From contig DXMW01000001.1 of assembly GCA_019414045.1 (NCBI GenBank), positions 42,299-106,298 of the forward strand: a stretch of 64,000 bases of DNA, in the 5' to 3' direction. A program made the position numbers and the translations under genes. Source of the stretch: Collinsella sp. (GTDB taxonomy: Bacteria; Actinomycetota; Coriobacteriia; Coriobacteriales; Coriobacteriaceae). Every line of letters begins with the position of its first letter. Within the stretch, counting starts at the first letter, position 1. The notes beneath the pieces are model-generated. The model was not told the origin of the DNA, made no database searches, and saw only the letters and a list, made by a program, of their open reading frames with translations. Positions 1 to 7,841 of the stretch are shown one piece after another.

Positions 1-1
1 G

Positions 2-1255
2 CTGCGCCGCCTGACCGGCCTGGAGCGCGACAAGATCCAAGAAGAGTTGGACGGCCTGCGCCGCGCCATCGCCTACTACGAGGACCTGCTGGCGCATGAG
101 GAGAAGATCCTGGGCGTCATCAAGGAAGAGATGCGCGAGATCTCCAAGAAGTTTGGCGACAAGCGCCGCACCGAGATCAGCCAGGTTGAGAAGGACCTGG
201 ATGTCGAGGACCTCATCGCCGACGAGGACATGGTCGTGACCATCACCCACACCGGCTATGTCAAGCGTATCCCGGTGGCTGCCTACCGCGCCCAGAAGCG
301 CGGCGGCAAGGGCGTATCGGGCGTCAACCTCAAAGAGGACGACGTTATCGACGAGATGTTCATCGCGTCCACGCACGAGTACGTGCTGTTCTTCTCGAGC
401 AAGGGCAAGGTCTATCGCCTGAAGGTGCACGAGCTGCCGGTGGGTACGCGCCAGGCGCGCGGTACCGCGATCGTCAACCTGCTGCCCTTTGAGGACGGCG
501 AGAAGATCGCGAGCGTCATCAGCTGCCGCGAGTTCCCGGCCGACGAGTACCTGATGTTTGCCACCAAGAGCGGCATGGTCAAGAAGACCGTGATGAGCGC
601 ATATGACCGCAGCCGTCGCGACGGCCTGATCGCTATCAACCTGCGTGACGACGACGCGCTGCTGAACGTGCGCCGCGTGCGCGAGGGCGACAAGATTATC
701 CTGGCCACCACCGCGGGCAAGGCGATCATGTTCTCCGAGGAGCAGGTGCGCGCCACCGGCCGCGATACCAGCGGCGTTCGCGGTATCGGTCTGAAGGACG
801 GCGTGAGCGTTCTGGGCATGGAAGTCACTAACGGCAACGGCGATCTATTCGTCATCACCGAGCGCGGCTACGGCAAGCGCACGCCGGTCGCGGACTACCC
901 GGAGCAGAATCGCGGCGGTCAGGGCGTCTACACCATTCAAATGACCGAGCGTAAGGGTAACCTCGCGGCCATGAAGACGGTGGGCCCGCAGCACGAGCTG
1001 TTCATCGTGACGGAGGGCGCGACGGTCATTCGCGTCAAGACCGACGAGATCAGCCAGACCGGCCGCGCCACCCAGGGCGTCAAGATGATGACCGTCGACG
1101 ACAACGACCGTGTGTGCGCTGTCGCCCGCATGACGGCAGCTAAGGAAAAGCCCGAAGGCGAAGGCGCCGAGGCCGAGGCAACGGTCGATGCCGAAAATAC
1201 CCCAGTCGACCTAGGCGACGGCAACGACATGCCAGAGGATCTCCTAGACGAGTAA
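2..1255 (+). CDS. gyrA: DNA gyrase subunit A, 3' part (start outside window)
   Basis: This is the C-terminal end of the GyrA subunit of DNA gyrase, which introduces negative supercoils using ATP hydrolysed by GyrB. The reading frame is open from base 2, so the breakage-reunion domain and the catalytic tyrosine lie upstream of the window. Visible are the end of the coiled-coil gate and the DNA-wrapping beta-pinwheel domain. The GyrA box is at 292-312 and reads QKRGGKG, a conservative variant of the usual QRRGGRG. Degenerate blade repeats follow, for example NRGGQGVYTI. The tail after the last blade is acidic (many E and D), as in many GyrA proteins. A strong terminator follows at 1296-1328. 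Identity is certain; only the 5' boundary is missing. Confidence 0.97.
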   Translation: MRRLTGLERDKIQEELDGLRRAIAYYEDLLAHEEKILGVIKEEMREISKKFGDKRRTEISQVEKDLDVEDLIADEDMVVTITHTGYVKRIPVAAYRAQKRGGKGVSGVNLKEDDVIDEMFIASTHEYVLFFSSKGKVYRLKVHELPVGTRQARGTAIVNLLPFEDGEKIASVISCREFPADEYLMFATKSGMVKKTVMSAYDRSRRDGLIAINLRDDDALLNVRRVREGDKIILATTAGKAIMFSEEQVRATGRDTSGVRGIGLKDGVSVLGMEVTNGNGDLFVITERGYGKRTPVADYPEQNRGGQGVYTIQMTERKGNLAAMKTVGPQHELFIVTEGATVIRVKTDEISQTGRATQGVKMMTVDDNDRVCAVARMTAAKEKPEGEGAEAEATVDAENTPVDLGDGNDMPEDLLDE

Positions 1256-1295
1256 GAGGCCCTAGCTGGTAGAAAATATCAGACCCCATATATCG

Positions 1296-1328
1296 GCGGT
1301 CGGCGCACTGCGCGCCGACCGCTTTTTT
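1296..1328 (+). terminator. Rho-independent terminator of gyrA
   Basis: A perfect 11-bp stem (1296-1306 with 1312-1322, five-base loop) is followed by six T at 1323-1328. It lies 40 bases after the gyrA stop codon. Confidence 0.9.
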
Positions 1329-1508
1329 GAAAACCTCGGGACTCGCGTTCGCCCCGGCCACACGGCGGCATGCGAAGTCGATCGCGAGTTCCGCACGAGC
1401 CAGAGAGCACTTAATGTGCTCTCTGCGCGAGTCAGGACTGTCCGAGCAGGCGACTTCACATGCCGCCGTGCGGCCGGGGCGAACACCCTCCAAAGATTTT
1501 CAAAAAAG
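1322..1508. repeat. 187-bp nested imperfect inverted repeat
   Basis: Three nested complementary pairs share one centre. The outermost is a perfect 12-bp arm (1322-1333 with 1497-1508, CTTTTTTGAAAA). The middle arms are 34 bp with two mismatches (1347-1380 with 1451-1484). The innermost is a perfect 10-bp hairpin with loop TTAAT (1401-1410 with 1416-1425). The left end overlaps the T-run of the gyrA terminator and the right end stops four bases before the -35 of the tRNA promoter. It has no coding capacity. It could be a MITE-like remnant or a structured transcript. Confidence 0.75.
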
Positions 1509-1511
1509 TTG

Positions 1512-1541
1512 TTGACGCGCGCGTAACGACTCGTCTAATAT
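1512..1541 (+). promoter_or_regulatory. Sigma-70 type promoter of the tRNA cluster
   Basis: A -35 box TTGACG (1512-1517) and a -10 box TAATAT (1536-1541) are separated by 18 bp. The first tRNA begins 14 bases after the -10 box, which fits a stable RNA promoter. Confidence 0.75.
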
Positions 1542-1555
1542 ATCCCTTGCGCGAT

Positions 1556-1632
1556 GGACCTGTAGCTCAGTTGGTTAGAGCGTCCGGCTGATAACCGGGA
1601 GGTCACAAGTTCGAATCTTGTCAGGTCCACCA
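1556..1632 (+). tRNA. tRNA-Ile (GAT)
   Basis: The gene folds as a standard 77-nt tRNA: acceptor stem GGACCTG with CAGGTCC, D-arm, anticodon GAT at 1590-1592, a TTCGAAT T-loop and an encoded CCA at 1630-1632. It is identical to the second tRNA-Ile at 1780-1856. Confidence 0.97.
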
Positions 1633-1643
1633 CTTTCTTTCGC

Positions 1644-1688
1644 AATAAACACCCCAGCGAGAGCCGAGTCGCCGCTGGGGTGTTTATT
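1644..1688 (+). terminator. Perfect 16-bp hairpin between tRNA-Ile and tRNA-Ala
   Basis: Arms 1644-1659 and 1673-1688 are perfectly complementary. They end in GTTTATT rather than a clean T-run. It may be a partial or bidirectional terminator, or an RNA-processing site between the two tRNAs; the weak T-tract leaves this open. Confidence 0.5.
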
Positions 1689-1699
1689 ACTGTCTCCGT

Positions 1700-1775
1700 G
1701 GGGGTTTAGCTCAGCTGGGAGAGCGCGGGCTTTGCAAGCCTGAGGTCAGGGGTTCGATCCCCCTAACCTCCACCA
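1700..1775 (+). tRNA. tRNA-Ala (TGC)
   Basis: This is a 76-nt cloverleaf: acceptor GGGGGTT pairing with AACCTCC (one G-U pair), D-loop AGCTGGGA, anticodon TGC at 1733-1735, T-loop TTCGATC and an encoded CCA at 1773-1775. Only four bases separate it from the next tRNA. Confidence 0.97.
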
Positions 1776-1779
1776 TGAT

Positions 1780-1856
1780 GGACCTGTAGCTCAGTTGGTT
1801 AGAGCGTCCGGCTGATAACCGGGAGGTCACAAGTTCGAATCTTGTCAGGTCCACCA
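1780..1856 (+). tRNA. tRNA-Ile (GAT), second identical copy
   Basis: Base for base it repeats the tRNA-Ile at 1556-1632, including the encoded CCA. The Ile-Ala-Ile order with no rRNA beside it suggests duplication of an rRNA-spacer type tRNA pair. Confidence 0.97.
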
Positions 1857-1870
1857 TCAAAACTGTGAAG

Positions 1871-1901
1871 AGCCTCGAGGCATGGCCTCGGGGCTTTTTT
1901 C
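1871..1901 (+). terminator. Rho-independent terminator of the tRNA cluster
   Basis: An 11-bp stem (1871-1881 with 1885-1895, one G-U pair) with a three-base loop is followed by a run of T to 1900. Confidence 0.85.
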
Positions 1902-2015
1902 TTGTGTGTGATAAAACTCATTTTGGTTTTGTGTGCTGTGCGAAAGATTGGGTAGTATAGCTATTCAATGCGGCGAAGGCGCCGCGTGTTAACCGCTACG
2001 TACCGGAGGTGTTCC

Positions 2016-2516
2016 ATGGTTCGTGTCGACATAGAGACCATCGTCATGGCCGCCGGTCCCGTGCCATCGCTTATCGTACTTCGCGAGCGCTGCAGCAAAT
2101 CGGACTCCCCTGCGCCGCTGCGCTCCCTTTCTATCCAAACTGGTTCGTTTGAGGCTGCGGCTATTAGCCGCGGTATCGACAGCGGTCGTGCCGAGCGCCC
2201 GATCGCCCATGACCTGCTGCTCGACACGCTTGATGCCCTGGATGCAAAACTCGAGCGCATCGAGATTGTCCGTGCCGAGCCTCCCGTGTTCTATGCGACG
2301 GTCGTTGTTTTGGCCGACAGCAACGAGCATAGGATCGATGCGCGTCCGAGCGATGCCATCGCCCTCGCCGTGCGCAGCAATGCTCCCATGTTTGTTGAGG
2401 ACGACATCATGAACCGCCTGGGGACCGTCTCTCCGGTTGCCGAGGAAGTCGATGACGAGCAGGAATTTGAGAAGTTCGACGAGTTCGTCCATACGCTCTC
2501 GCCCGATGATTTTTAA
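2016..2516 (+). CDS. Bifunctional nuclease (BFN, DUF151) domain protein
   Basis: A 166-residue protein of the BFN family (PF02577). Members are described as bifunctional nucleases with RNase and DNase activity. The family core is recognisable at residues ~55-135: the RPIAHDLLLDTLDAL helix, then a FYATVVV strand, then IDARPSDAIALAVRSNAPMF, which is the most conserved block. The tail is acidic. The ATG at 2016 is preceded by GGAGGT at 2005-2010; an upstream in-frame start at 1968 lacks a good ribosome site. The next two small genes follow closely on the same strand and may form one transcript. The cellular role is not established for this lineage. Confidence 0.85.
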   Translation: MVRVDIETIVMAAGPVPSLIVLRERCSKSDSPAPLRSLSIQTGSFEAAAISRGIDSGRAERPIAHDLLLDTLDALDAKLERIEIVRAEPPVFYATVVVLADSNEHRIDARPSDAIALAVRSNAPMFVEDDIMNRLGTVSPVAEEVDDEQEFEKFDEFVHTLSPDDF

Positions 2517-2549
2517 ATGACGAGTAGCCATGAGACGGAGTGTGCACTG

Positions 2550-2906
2550 ATGGGTCGCGGCGTTTCAGCCGAAGCCGCCGCCATTGCCCGCGAGGCCCAG
2601 ATGCGCTCGGAGGCATCCGAGGCCGCACGCATCGCCTATGTGACGCAGGCCCGTATGCTTCGCGAGCGCCGTGCCTCCTTTATCAAGATGGTTGCCGTCT
2701 CCGCACTTGTCGCGGCAATCTCCTCGCGCCTTCGTGGTACAGTTGGTGCGCTTGGGTTTTCGATTTCGACGGGCTTGGTCATCTGGGGCGTGGTCGATGC
2801 CGTGATGCTGACCAACCAGATCAAGGTACTCGATAAGCGCGCCGCCGATATGATGCGCGCCCGCGACGCCGCCGCCGAGATCGCTGCCGAGGCACAAGAG
2901 ATGTAA
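2550..2906 (+). CDS. Small membrane protein of unknown function
   Basis: A 118-residue protein I cannot assign to a family. Residues ~1-45 form an Ala/Glu/Arg-rich amphipathic helix. A likely pair of membrane helices follows at ~46-63 and ~68-88 (the second reads LGFSISTGLVIWGVVDAVML). The C-terminal helix is again charged and Ala-rich, so a helical hairpin with cytoplasmic ends is plausible. I chose the ATG at 2550 because GGAG lies at 2537-2540; an in-frame ATG at 2517, directly after the upstream stop, would add 11 residues but has no ribosome site. It sits between the BFN gene and another unknown gene. Confidence 0.6.
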   Translation: MGRGVSAEAAAIAREAQMRSEASEAARIAYVTQARMLRERRASFIKMVAVSALVAAISSRLRGTVGALGFSISTGLVIWGVVDAVMLTNQIKVLDKRAADMMRARDAAAEIAAEAQEM

Positions 2907-2936
2907 CGACGCCGGACTCGATGGGAAGGTCTAAAA

Positions 2937-3386
2937 ATGGCACAGGATATGCAGGACGCCGGAAACGTCTCCGCCGAGCTCGACGCCATGGTGTGCGACC
3001 TCATCGGGGCATTTTTAGACGACCTGGCCGCTGGTGAGAACCCCGGTGTTGTCGTTGCGATCGAAGACGCCGCGTCCAACCGCTATCTGGCGGCACTCGA
3101 CGAGGACGGCGAGGAGGCATGCCTCGAGGCTGCCACCAACTTTATCTCCGAGCACAAGATGGGCCTTAAGGACGAGGGCCTGGGTCGCATCGCCCGTTAC
3201 GCCATCGGCTACACCGGTTGTGTCGAAATTGATGGCGGCTACCATGACGCCCTGCTTGTGAGTTTCTTTGAGACGACGCTCGAGAGCGGCTTTTCGGCAT
3301 ATGTACTGTACGAAGGTGTGGGCGCCGGCGATGGTTTTATGTGGAGCGACCCTGAACCTGCAGGCGAGGAAACCCCTCTTATCTAA
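2937..3386 (+). CDS. Hypothetical acidic protein
   Basis: A 149-residue soluble-looking protein with no family I recognise. It is strongly acidic, especially at ~55-75. The middle (residues ~80-115, with IARYAIGYTGCVEIDGGYHD) suggests a compact alpha/beta fold. No signal peptide or membrane helix is visible. GGAAGG at 2921-2926 lies a little upstream of the ATG. Codon use matches the neighbours, which supports a real gene. It is probably co-transcribed with the two genes before it, and typA follows after 117 bases. Confidence 0.65.
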   Translation: MAQDMQDAGNVSAELDAMVCDLIGAFLDDLAAGENPGVVVAIEDAASNRYLAALDEDGEEACLEAATNFISEHKMGLKDEGLGRIARYAIGYTGCVEIDGGYHDALLVSFFETTLESGFSAYVLYEGVGAGDGFMWSDPEPAGEETPLI

Positions 3387-3503
3387 AATCGCTAAAATAA
3401 ACGAGTTTTCGGTAAAAGGCTCAAAATTCCCGCCGAGCGTTGTGTTACTGGGCGGGTCGCATACGCGTGCCGGTTGTATATAGATAGAAGATAGGGGAAC
3501 TAC

Positions 3504-5342
3504 ATGCGCGTAGACAATCTGAGGAACATCGCCATCATCGCTCACGTCGACCACGGCAAGACGACGATGGTCGACAAGCTCCTGCGTGCCACGGACGCCT
3601 TCCGTGCCAACCAGCAGGTCGAGGACCGCGTCCTGGATTCTAACGACCAGGAGCGCGAGCGCGGCATTACGATTCTCGCCAAGAACATCTCTATCGAGTA
3701 CAAGGACGTTAAGATCAACGTCATCGACACCCCGGGCCACGCTGACTTTGGCGGCGAGGTCGAGCGCGTGCTGCGTATGGCCGACGGCGCCCTGCTGCTG
3801 GTCGATGCCTTTGAGGGCCCCATGCCCCAGACCCGCTTCGTGCTGCGTCACGCCATCGACACCGGCCTCAAGATCATGATCGTCATCAACAAGATCGACC
3901 GTCCGGGCGCCAACCCCGAGAAGGCCTACAACGACTGCCTGGACCTGATGGCCGACCTGGGCGCCACCGACGACCAGCTTGAGTTTGCCATGGAGCACGT
4001 GGTCTACGCCAGCGCCATGAATGGCTTTGCCCGCCTTGACCCCAACGACGGCAACATGGACATGTATCCGCTGCTCGATATGATCATCGACGACATGCCC
4101 GCGCCCGAGGTTGACGAGAACGCCCCGCTGGCCATGCAGTGTGTGACCATCGACCACTCCAACTTCGTTGGCCGCATCGGTATCGGTCGCGTGTACTCCG
4201 GCACCATTCACCAGGGCGATCAGATCCTGGTCGTCAAGAACGACGGTTCCAGCGCTACCGCTACCGTCAAGCAGCTCTTTACTTTCGACTACCTGGGTCG
4301 CACCGAGTGCCAGGAAGTCGGCGCCGGTGATATCGCCGCCGTCGTGGGCATCGACCGCACCGATATCGGCGATGTCTACACCGATCCCGAGAACCCCGTT
4401 GAGCTCGAACCCATCGAGATCGACCCGCCGACCCTGTCCATCGTCTTTGAGGCTTCGACCTCCCCGCTCGTCGGCCGCGACGGCGACATCGTGGGTGCCC
4501 GTCAGCTCAAGGAGCGCCTGTTCAACGAGGCCGAGAACAACGTGACCATGAAGATCGAGGAGCTCGAGGACAAGAGCGGCGTCGAGGTCTCGGGCCGCGG
4601 CATTCTGCACCTGTCCGTCCTGATGGAGTCCATGCGTCGCGAGGGCTTTGAGTTCCAGGTCGGCCGTCCCCGCGTTCTGTTTAAGAAGGACGAGAACGGC
4701 AATAAGATGGAGCCCGTCGAGCAGGCCGTCGTCGAGTGCCCGGACGAGTATTCGGGCAAGGTCGTTGAGGTCTTCGGCACCTCCGGCGGCATCATGACGA
4801 GCATGGATACCTCGGGTATCGTGACGCACCTCGAGTTTAAGATCCCGACCCGCGGCATCATGGGTCTTAAGAACCGCATCATGAACGTCACTCACGGCGA
4901 GGGCGTGTTCTACCACACCTTCCTGGAGTACGGCCCCTATGCCGGCGAGATCGGCAACCGCCAGAACGGCGCCATGATTTCCATGACCACCGAGAAAGCC
5001 GTTGCCTACGCTCTGGGCACGCTGCAGGAGCGCGGCCAGCTGTTTGTTGAGCCGGGTACCGAATGCTACGAGGGCATGATCGTGGGCGAGCGCAGCAAGG
5101 CCGGCGACATGGTCGTCAACATCGCCCGTACCAAGAACCTGGGCAACCAGCGTTCCTCGACCTCCGATATCTCCGTCCAGCTGGTGCCGCCCCGCACCTT
5201 CTCGCTGGAGGAGGCGCTGGAGTACATCGCCGACGACGAGCTGGTGGAGATCACTCCCAAGAACATCCGCCTGCGCAAGCGTCTGCTCAATGCTACCGAC
5301 CGCAAGAAGGCCGCAGTCCGCGCCGGTCAGGTCAACAAATAA
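3504..5342 (+). CDS. typA: Ribosome-associated translational GTPase TypA/BipA
   Basis: A 612-residue TypA/BipA protein, the usual full length. It is an EF-G-like GTPase that binds 70S ribosomes and helps 50S assembly and stress adaptation. The G domain shows G1 AHVDHGKTT (residues ~14-22), the switch I block RERGITI, G3 DTPGHADFGGEV and G4 NKIDRPGA. Beta-barrel domain II, two EF-G-like alpha/beta domains and the TypA-specific C-terminal domain (ending near TPKNIRLRKR) follow. The start is supported by GGGGAA a few bases upstream. It is followed by a strong terminator and appears to be monocistronic. Confidence 0.97.
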   Translation: MRVDNLRNIAIIAHVDHGKTTMVDKLLRATDAFRANQQVEDRVLDSNDQERERGITILAKNISIEYKDVKINVIDTPGHADFGGEVERVLRMADGALLLVDAFEGPMPQTRFVLRHAIDTGLKIMIVINKIDRPGANPEKAYNDCLDLMADLGATDDQLEFAMEHVVYASAMNGFARLDPNDGNMDMYPLLDMIIDDMPAPEVDENAPLAMQCVTIDHSNFVGRIGIGRVYSGTIHQGDQILVVKNDGSSATATVKQLFTFDYLGRTECQEVGAGDIAAVVGIDRTDIGDVYTDPENPVELEPIEIDPPTLSIVFEASTSPLVGRDGDIVGARQLKERLFNEAENNVTMKIEELEDKSGVEVSGRGILHLSVLMESMRREGFEFQVGRPRVLFKKDENGNKMEPVEQAVVECPDEYSGKVVEVFGTSGGIMTSMDTSGIVTHLEFKIPTRGIMGLKNRIMNVTHGEGVFYHTFLEYGPYAGEIGNRQNGAMISMTTEKAVAYALGTLQERGQLFVEPGTECYEGMIVGERSKAGDMVVNIARTKNLGNQRSSTSDISVQLVPPRTFSLEEALEYIADDELVEITPKNIRLRKRLLNATDRKKAAVRAGQVNK

Positions 5343-5371
5343 GCGCCGAGCTTTATAGCGACTAACAAGAA

Positions 5372-5405
5372 AGGGCGCCGACCATCGCGGTCGGTGCCCT
5401 TTTTG
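5372..5405 (+). terminator. Rho-independent terminator of typA
   Basis: A 12-bp stem (5372-5383 with 5389-5400) and five-base loop run into TTTTT. Confidence 0.9.
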
Positions 5406-5430
5406 GTGCACAGGGATTGAGTTGGTCTGC

Positions 5431-5465
5431 ACCACCGCAAAGGTGTCTGTCCCCTTTGTGGTGGT
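5431..5465. repeat. GGGGACAG-family hairpin repeat (copy 1)
   Basis: Arms 5431-5443 and 5453-5465 are complementary with one mismatch. The loop carries CTGTCCCC, the complement of the family core GGGGACAG. It lies between the convergent typA and bactofilin-like genes. Near-identical stems recur at 49492, 53366 and 60421; other copies have different stems. Confidence 0.85.
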
Positions 5466-5471
5466 TGACGG

Positions 5472-6617
5472 CTAGGCGGAAGGAAGGCCCGGAGTATTGG
5501 CGGCCTGCTGCGGCTTGAGGCGGGCGTTGCGCCAGATGATCTGGATGACGTAGCCGAGCGTAAAGACGAAGGCTACGCCGCTGACAAAGCTGCCCATAAG
5601 GGGAAGTGCCGTGAGTGCGCCCGCGGCGATACCGCCCACGGCGGCCATGGCGTAGCGGTTCTGGCTGTGTCCGATCATGCGTGCGATCGCGGTACCCGTA
5701 AACGCCGCCGAGACCAGAGCGATACCGATCACGGCGCACATGAGAGCTCCGGCGAGTGACAGACCTGCAATCGAGATGATGAGTAACAGGACGGCGGGAA
5801 CGGCGGCCACCGTGCCCAAAAGACCGCTCACCCACAGAGGGGTAGGTCGTTGACGAAGCATGCCGGCGGCGCTGGCGGTCGCGCGCGGAAAGACGAGCTC
5901 GAGGAGGATCGCGACAAAGCAAGTGGAAAGCGCCGCGGCGACGATGCCGCCGATGGTGTCGTTAATCGTTGAGGTGTTCTCGTTCTCGGTACGGTCGATC
6001 TTGAGGGCTCCGACCTGAGCGCCCTCGGCCCGCTCGGGGTCCTCGGAAACATGCGCGCTCACGGTGCCGGTGATGCGGGCGTTTTTGCCCAAGACGAGCT
6101 TATCGGCCCAAACCTCGACATCGCCCTCGACGGTGCCGTCGATGGTCACCGTATCGCCTGCAAGTGCTGCCGACTTGGTGGAGCCTCGCAGGGCAACAGT
6201 ATCGCCCATCGCGTAAAAACAGTTGGCGGTGCTACCGGTGTTGAGCACGACGTGCTGACCGGCTACCGTCACGCTGCCATCGATTGCGGTTTTGGAGATA
6301 TCGATGGTGCGCGCCGCCAGGCGACTGGCGCCGCCTACGGTGCAGTCGCGAATCGATAGGCTGTCGCCTGCCGCGATAATATCGCGGCCGATGGAGGCAT
6401 CGTCCAGGTTAAGGCTTTGGCCAGCCCAGTACAGGTCGCCCGCGACGCCAGACGGATTTGAGTCAGCTTCGGTTGCGAGTACGTTGCCCGCGGTGTCTGT
6501 GCCGGCGAACGACGCCGTGGGAAGTACGGTCAGCGCAAGCGCAATCAGTACGAATAGGAGGGCGATGCGGGCCTGCGCTTTGCGGCGCTTGTTCGACGGT
6601 TCTAGGTTGCAAGGCAT
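5472..6617 (-). CDS. Bactofilin-like (polymer-forming cytoskeletal) membrane protein
   Basis: A 381-residue envelope protein. A cleavable signal or anchor helix occupies residues ~10-38 (ALLFVLIALALTVLPTASFAG). Residues ~55-190 consist of short repeating beta strands (GDLYWAGQSLNL, GSVTVAGQHVVL, GDTVTIDGTVEGDVEVWAD) typical of the right-handed beta-helix of polymer-forming cytoskeletal proteins (PF04519). From ~225 onward there are four or five membrane helices. In other bacteria bactofilins make filaments for cell shape; membrane-tailed, secreted forms like this have no established role. The ATG at 6617 is preceded by GAAGGA; an upstream in-frame ATG at 6665 has no ribosome site. Confidence 0.75.
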   Translation of the reverse strand: MPCNLEPSNKRRKAQARIALLFVLIALALTVLPTASFAGTDTAGNVLATEADSNPSGVAGDLYWAGQSLNLDDASIGRDIIAAGDSLSIRDCTVGGASRLAARTIDISKTAIDGSVTVAGQHVVLNTGSTANCFYAMGDTVALRGSTKSAALAGDTVTIDGTVEGDVEVWADKLVLGKNARITGTVSAHVSEDPERAEGAQVGALKIDRTENENTSTINDTIGGIVAAALSTCFVAILLELVFPRATASAAGMLRQRPTPLWVSGLLGTVAAVPAVLLLIISIAGLSLAGALMCAVIGIALVSAAFTGTAIARMIGHSQNRYAMAAVGGIAAGALTALPLMGSFVSGVAFVFTLGYVIQIIWRNARLKPQQAANTPGLPSA

Positions 6618-6629
6618 AGTGAATCCTTC

Positions 6630-6654
6630 GTTAGATACTCGGCATATATCTAAC
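6630..6654. promoter_or_regulatory. Perfect inverted repeat upstream of the bactofilin-like gene
   Basis: Perfect 8-bp arms (6630-6637 with 6647-6654, GTTAGATA and its complement) with a nine-base spacer lie 13 bases before the start codon at 6617, on the side a repressor or leader hairpin would occupy. No regulator is identified. Confidence 0.4.
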
Positions 6655-6723
6655 AGGGTACCCAACGTGCGAGCGCTCTAAAAGAACCTCTCGGTTGCAT
6701 TTCGAAAGGTCGTGCCTTGCTAT

Positions 6724-7413
6724 CTACTTTTTGCGATGTAAAAAGTGCGCGATGTCTTCTTCGGTGGGGCTTTTGATGTCAAAGCGCAGCGAGAGCCAGC
6801 GCAGACCCATGGTCACGATAACGCATACGACCAGCGCGGCGACATTGCTGACCAAGCCACTCATGACGAGGCTTACATAGCTTGCCGATCCGGCGATGGC
6901 CGCGATGGCATAAAAGTTGGTGCGTTGGAAAATACCCGGAACCACGCCCATAAAGCCGTCGCGCAGCATGCCGCCGCCCACCGCGGTGAAAAAGCCCATC
7001 ATGATGCAAACGACGGGTGCAAATCCGTAGACCAGTGCCTTGTCTGCGCCGGTTGCCGCATAGATGCCGACCGAGATGATGTCGAGCAGGGGGATGAGTT
7101 TTTCGGGCTTGTCGACGATTGCCGGGAAAATGTAGATGATGGCTGCCGTGGCAATGGAAAGCGGGAGCGCCATCGGCTGGTTGAGGATGTAGACGTTGCC
7201 GACCTGGAGTGTCATGTCGCGCAAAAGACCGCCGCCCAAGCCGCAAACCACGGCGAGCGCGACGGCGCCCACCAGGTCAAGCTTGTGCTCGCGCGCAACC
7301 AGAACGCCTGAGATCGATGCCGCGACAACGGCGAACATCTCAAGCCAAAATGGGATAGCGACCATGGCATCCGAGGCATGTGAGGTAACGGTTATGGCGG
7401 CGACGACGGGCAA
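6724..7413 (-). CDS. TRIC-type (UPF0126/YadS) membrane channel protein
   Basis: A ~229-residue integral membrane protein of the UPF0126/TRIC family (PF03458, two tandem copies). Each half has three helices and a Gly-rich motif: GLGGGLLRDM at ~75-85 and AVGGGMLRDG at ~160-170. The GGGxxRD motif is the family hallmark. Bacterial TRIC homologues form trimeric cation channels; some members of the wider family transport glycine. I chose the TTG at 7413 because AAAGGA lies seven bases upstream. An upstream in-frame ATG at 7521 would prepend a polar segment without a ribosome site, and an internal ATG would give a shorter protein, so the start is uncertain. Confidence 0.85.
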   Translation of the reverse strand: MPVVAAITVTSHASDAMVAIPFWLEMFAVVAASISGVLVAREHKLDLVGAVALAVVCGLGGGLLRDMTLQVGNVYILNQPMALPLSIATAAIIYIFPAIVDKPEKLIPLLDIISVGIYAATGADKALVYGFAPVVCIMMGFFTAVGGGMLRDGFMGVVPGIFQRTNFYAIAAIAGSASYVSLVMSGLVSNVAALVVCVIVTMGLRWLSLRFDIKSPTEEDIAHFLHRKK

Positions 7414-7532
7414 GATGGGGTCCTTTGGGTTACGGGTTTGGACAATGCCCGTACATAGTACATGTTCGGCGCCGATTGCGACCCTATTGCTCGGCAAACG
7501 GTCGGGACTGGGTGCGGTCATAGGTTTCAAGT

Positions 7533-7589
7533 ATGTACATCAGCCTCCAAAGATGTCGAAAAATATCGTTTTTGGAGGGTGATGTACAT
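7533..7589. repeat. 57-bp inverted repeat upstream of the TRIC gene
   Basis: The outer arms begin with ATGTACATCA (7533-7542) and close with its complement GATGTACAT; inside them CCTCCAAA (7544-7551) pairs with TTTGGAGG, giving about 18 paired bases per arm with small mismatches. The centre is AT-rich. It lies about 120 bases before the chosen TRIC start. Function unknown. Confidence 0.6.
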
Positions 7590-7650
7590 GTTTGGGGATC
7601 TGGGTTGATGCTGAACGCGATGGGGACGTGGCTGAATAGGAGGGATGTCT

Positions 7651-7732
7651 AAATTTTGAGCGGCGCTCAAAATTTATCCGGTCGGCTTACGCCGACCGCG
7701 CTGCGCTAAAAACGCGCCACTGGTGCGTTTTC
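7651..7732. repeat. Three tandem hairpins in the TRIC/tRNA-Ser gap
   Basis: In order: a perfect 11-bp stem with three-base loop (7651-7661 with 7665-7675), a stem GGTCGGC-TTA-GCCGACC-like hairpin (~7680-7698), and a stem starting AAAACGC (~7710-7732). The third is flanked by T-rich sequence and could terminate transcripts on either strand. No gene is visible here. Confidence 0.55.
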
Positions 7733-7746
7733 TTTACGCTTTGCGC

Positions 7747-7778
7747 CCTGGCGGGTTCGAACCCCTCCTTCTTCGCCG
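7747..7778. other. tRNA 3'-end-like fragment (T-arm remnant)
   Basis: The block GCGGGTTCGAACCCC has the look of a tRNA T-arm and is followed by 15 bases that could be a degenerate acceptor strand. No D-arm or anticodon arm pairs with it on either strand. It lies 70 bases from two intact tRNA-Ser genes. It may be a duplicated tRNA end left by a past integration, or chance. Confidence 0.3.
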
Positions 7779-7802
7779 TATTTGCTTGTTAGGGACTCAA
7801 AA

Positions 7803-7832
7803 CAAAAAAGCTCCCATTCCTGGGAGCTTTCT
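7803..7832 (-). terminator. Terminator of tRNA-Ser (CGA)
   Basis: On the minus strand AAAGCTCCCA pairs with TGGGAGCTTT around a four-base loop and runs into TTTTTT (complement of 7803-7809). It is 10 bases after the tRNA end. Confidence 0.85.
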
Positions 7833-7841
7833 CAACCAAAA

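Noticed and set aside
3015..5435. Very long minus-strand open frame opposite typA
   Set aside because: It is antisense to a clear TypA gene. High-GC codon bias creates long open frames on the other strand; the protein is low-complexity, rich in Leu, Asp, His and Val, and matches no family.
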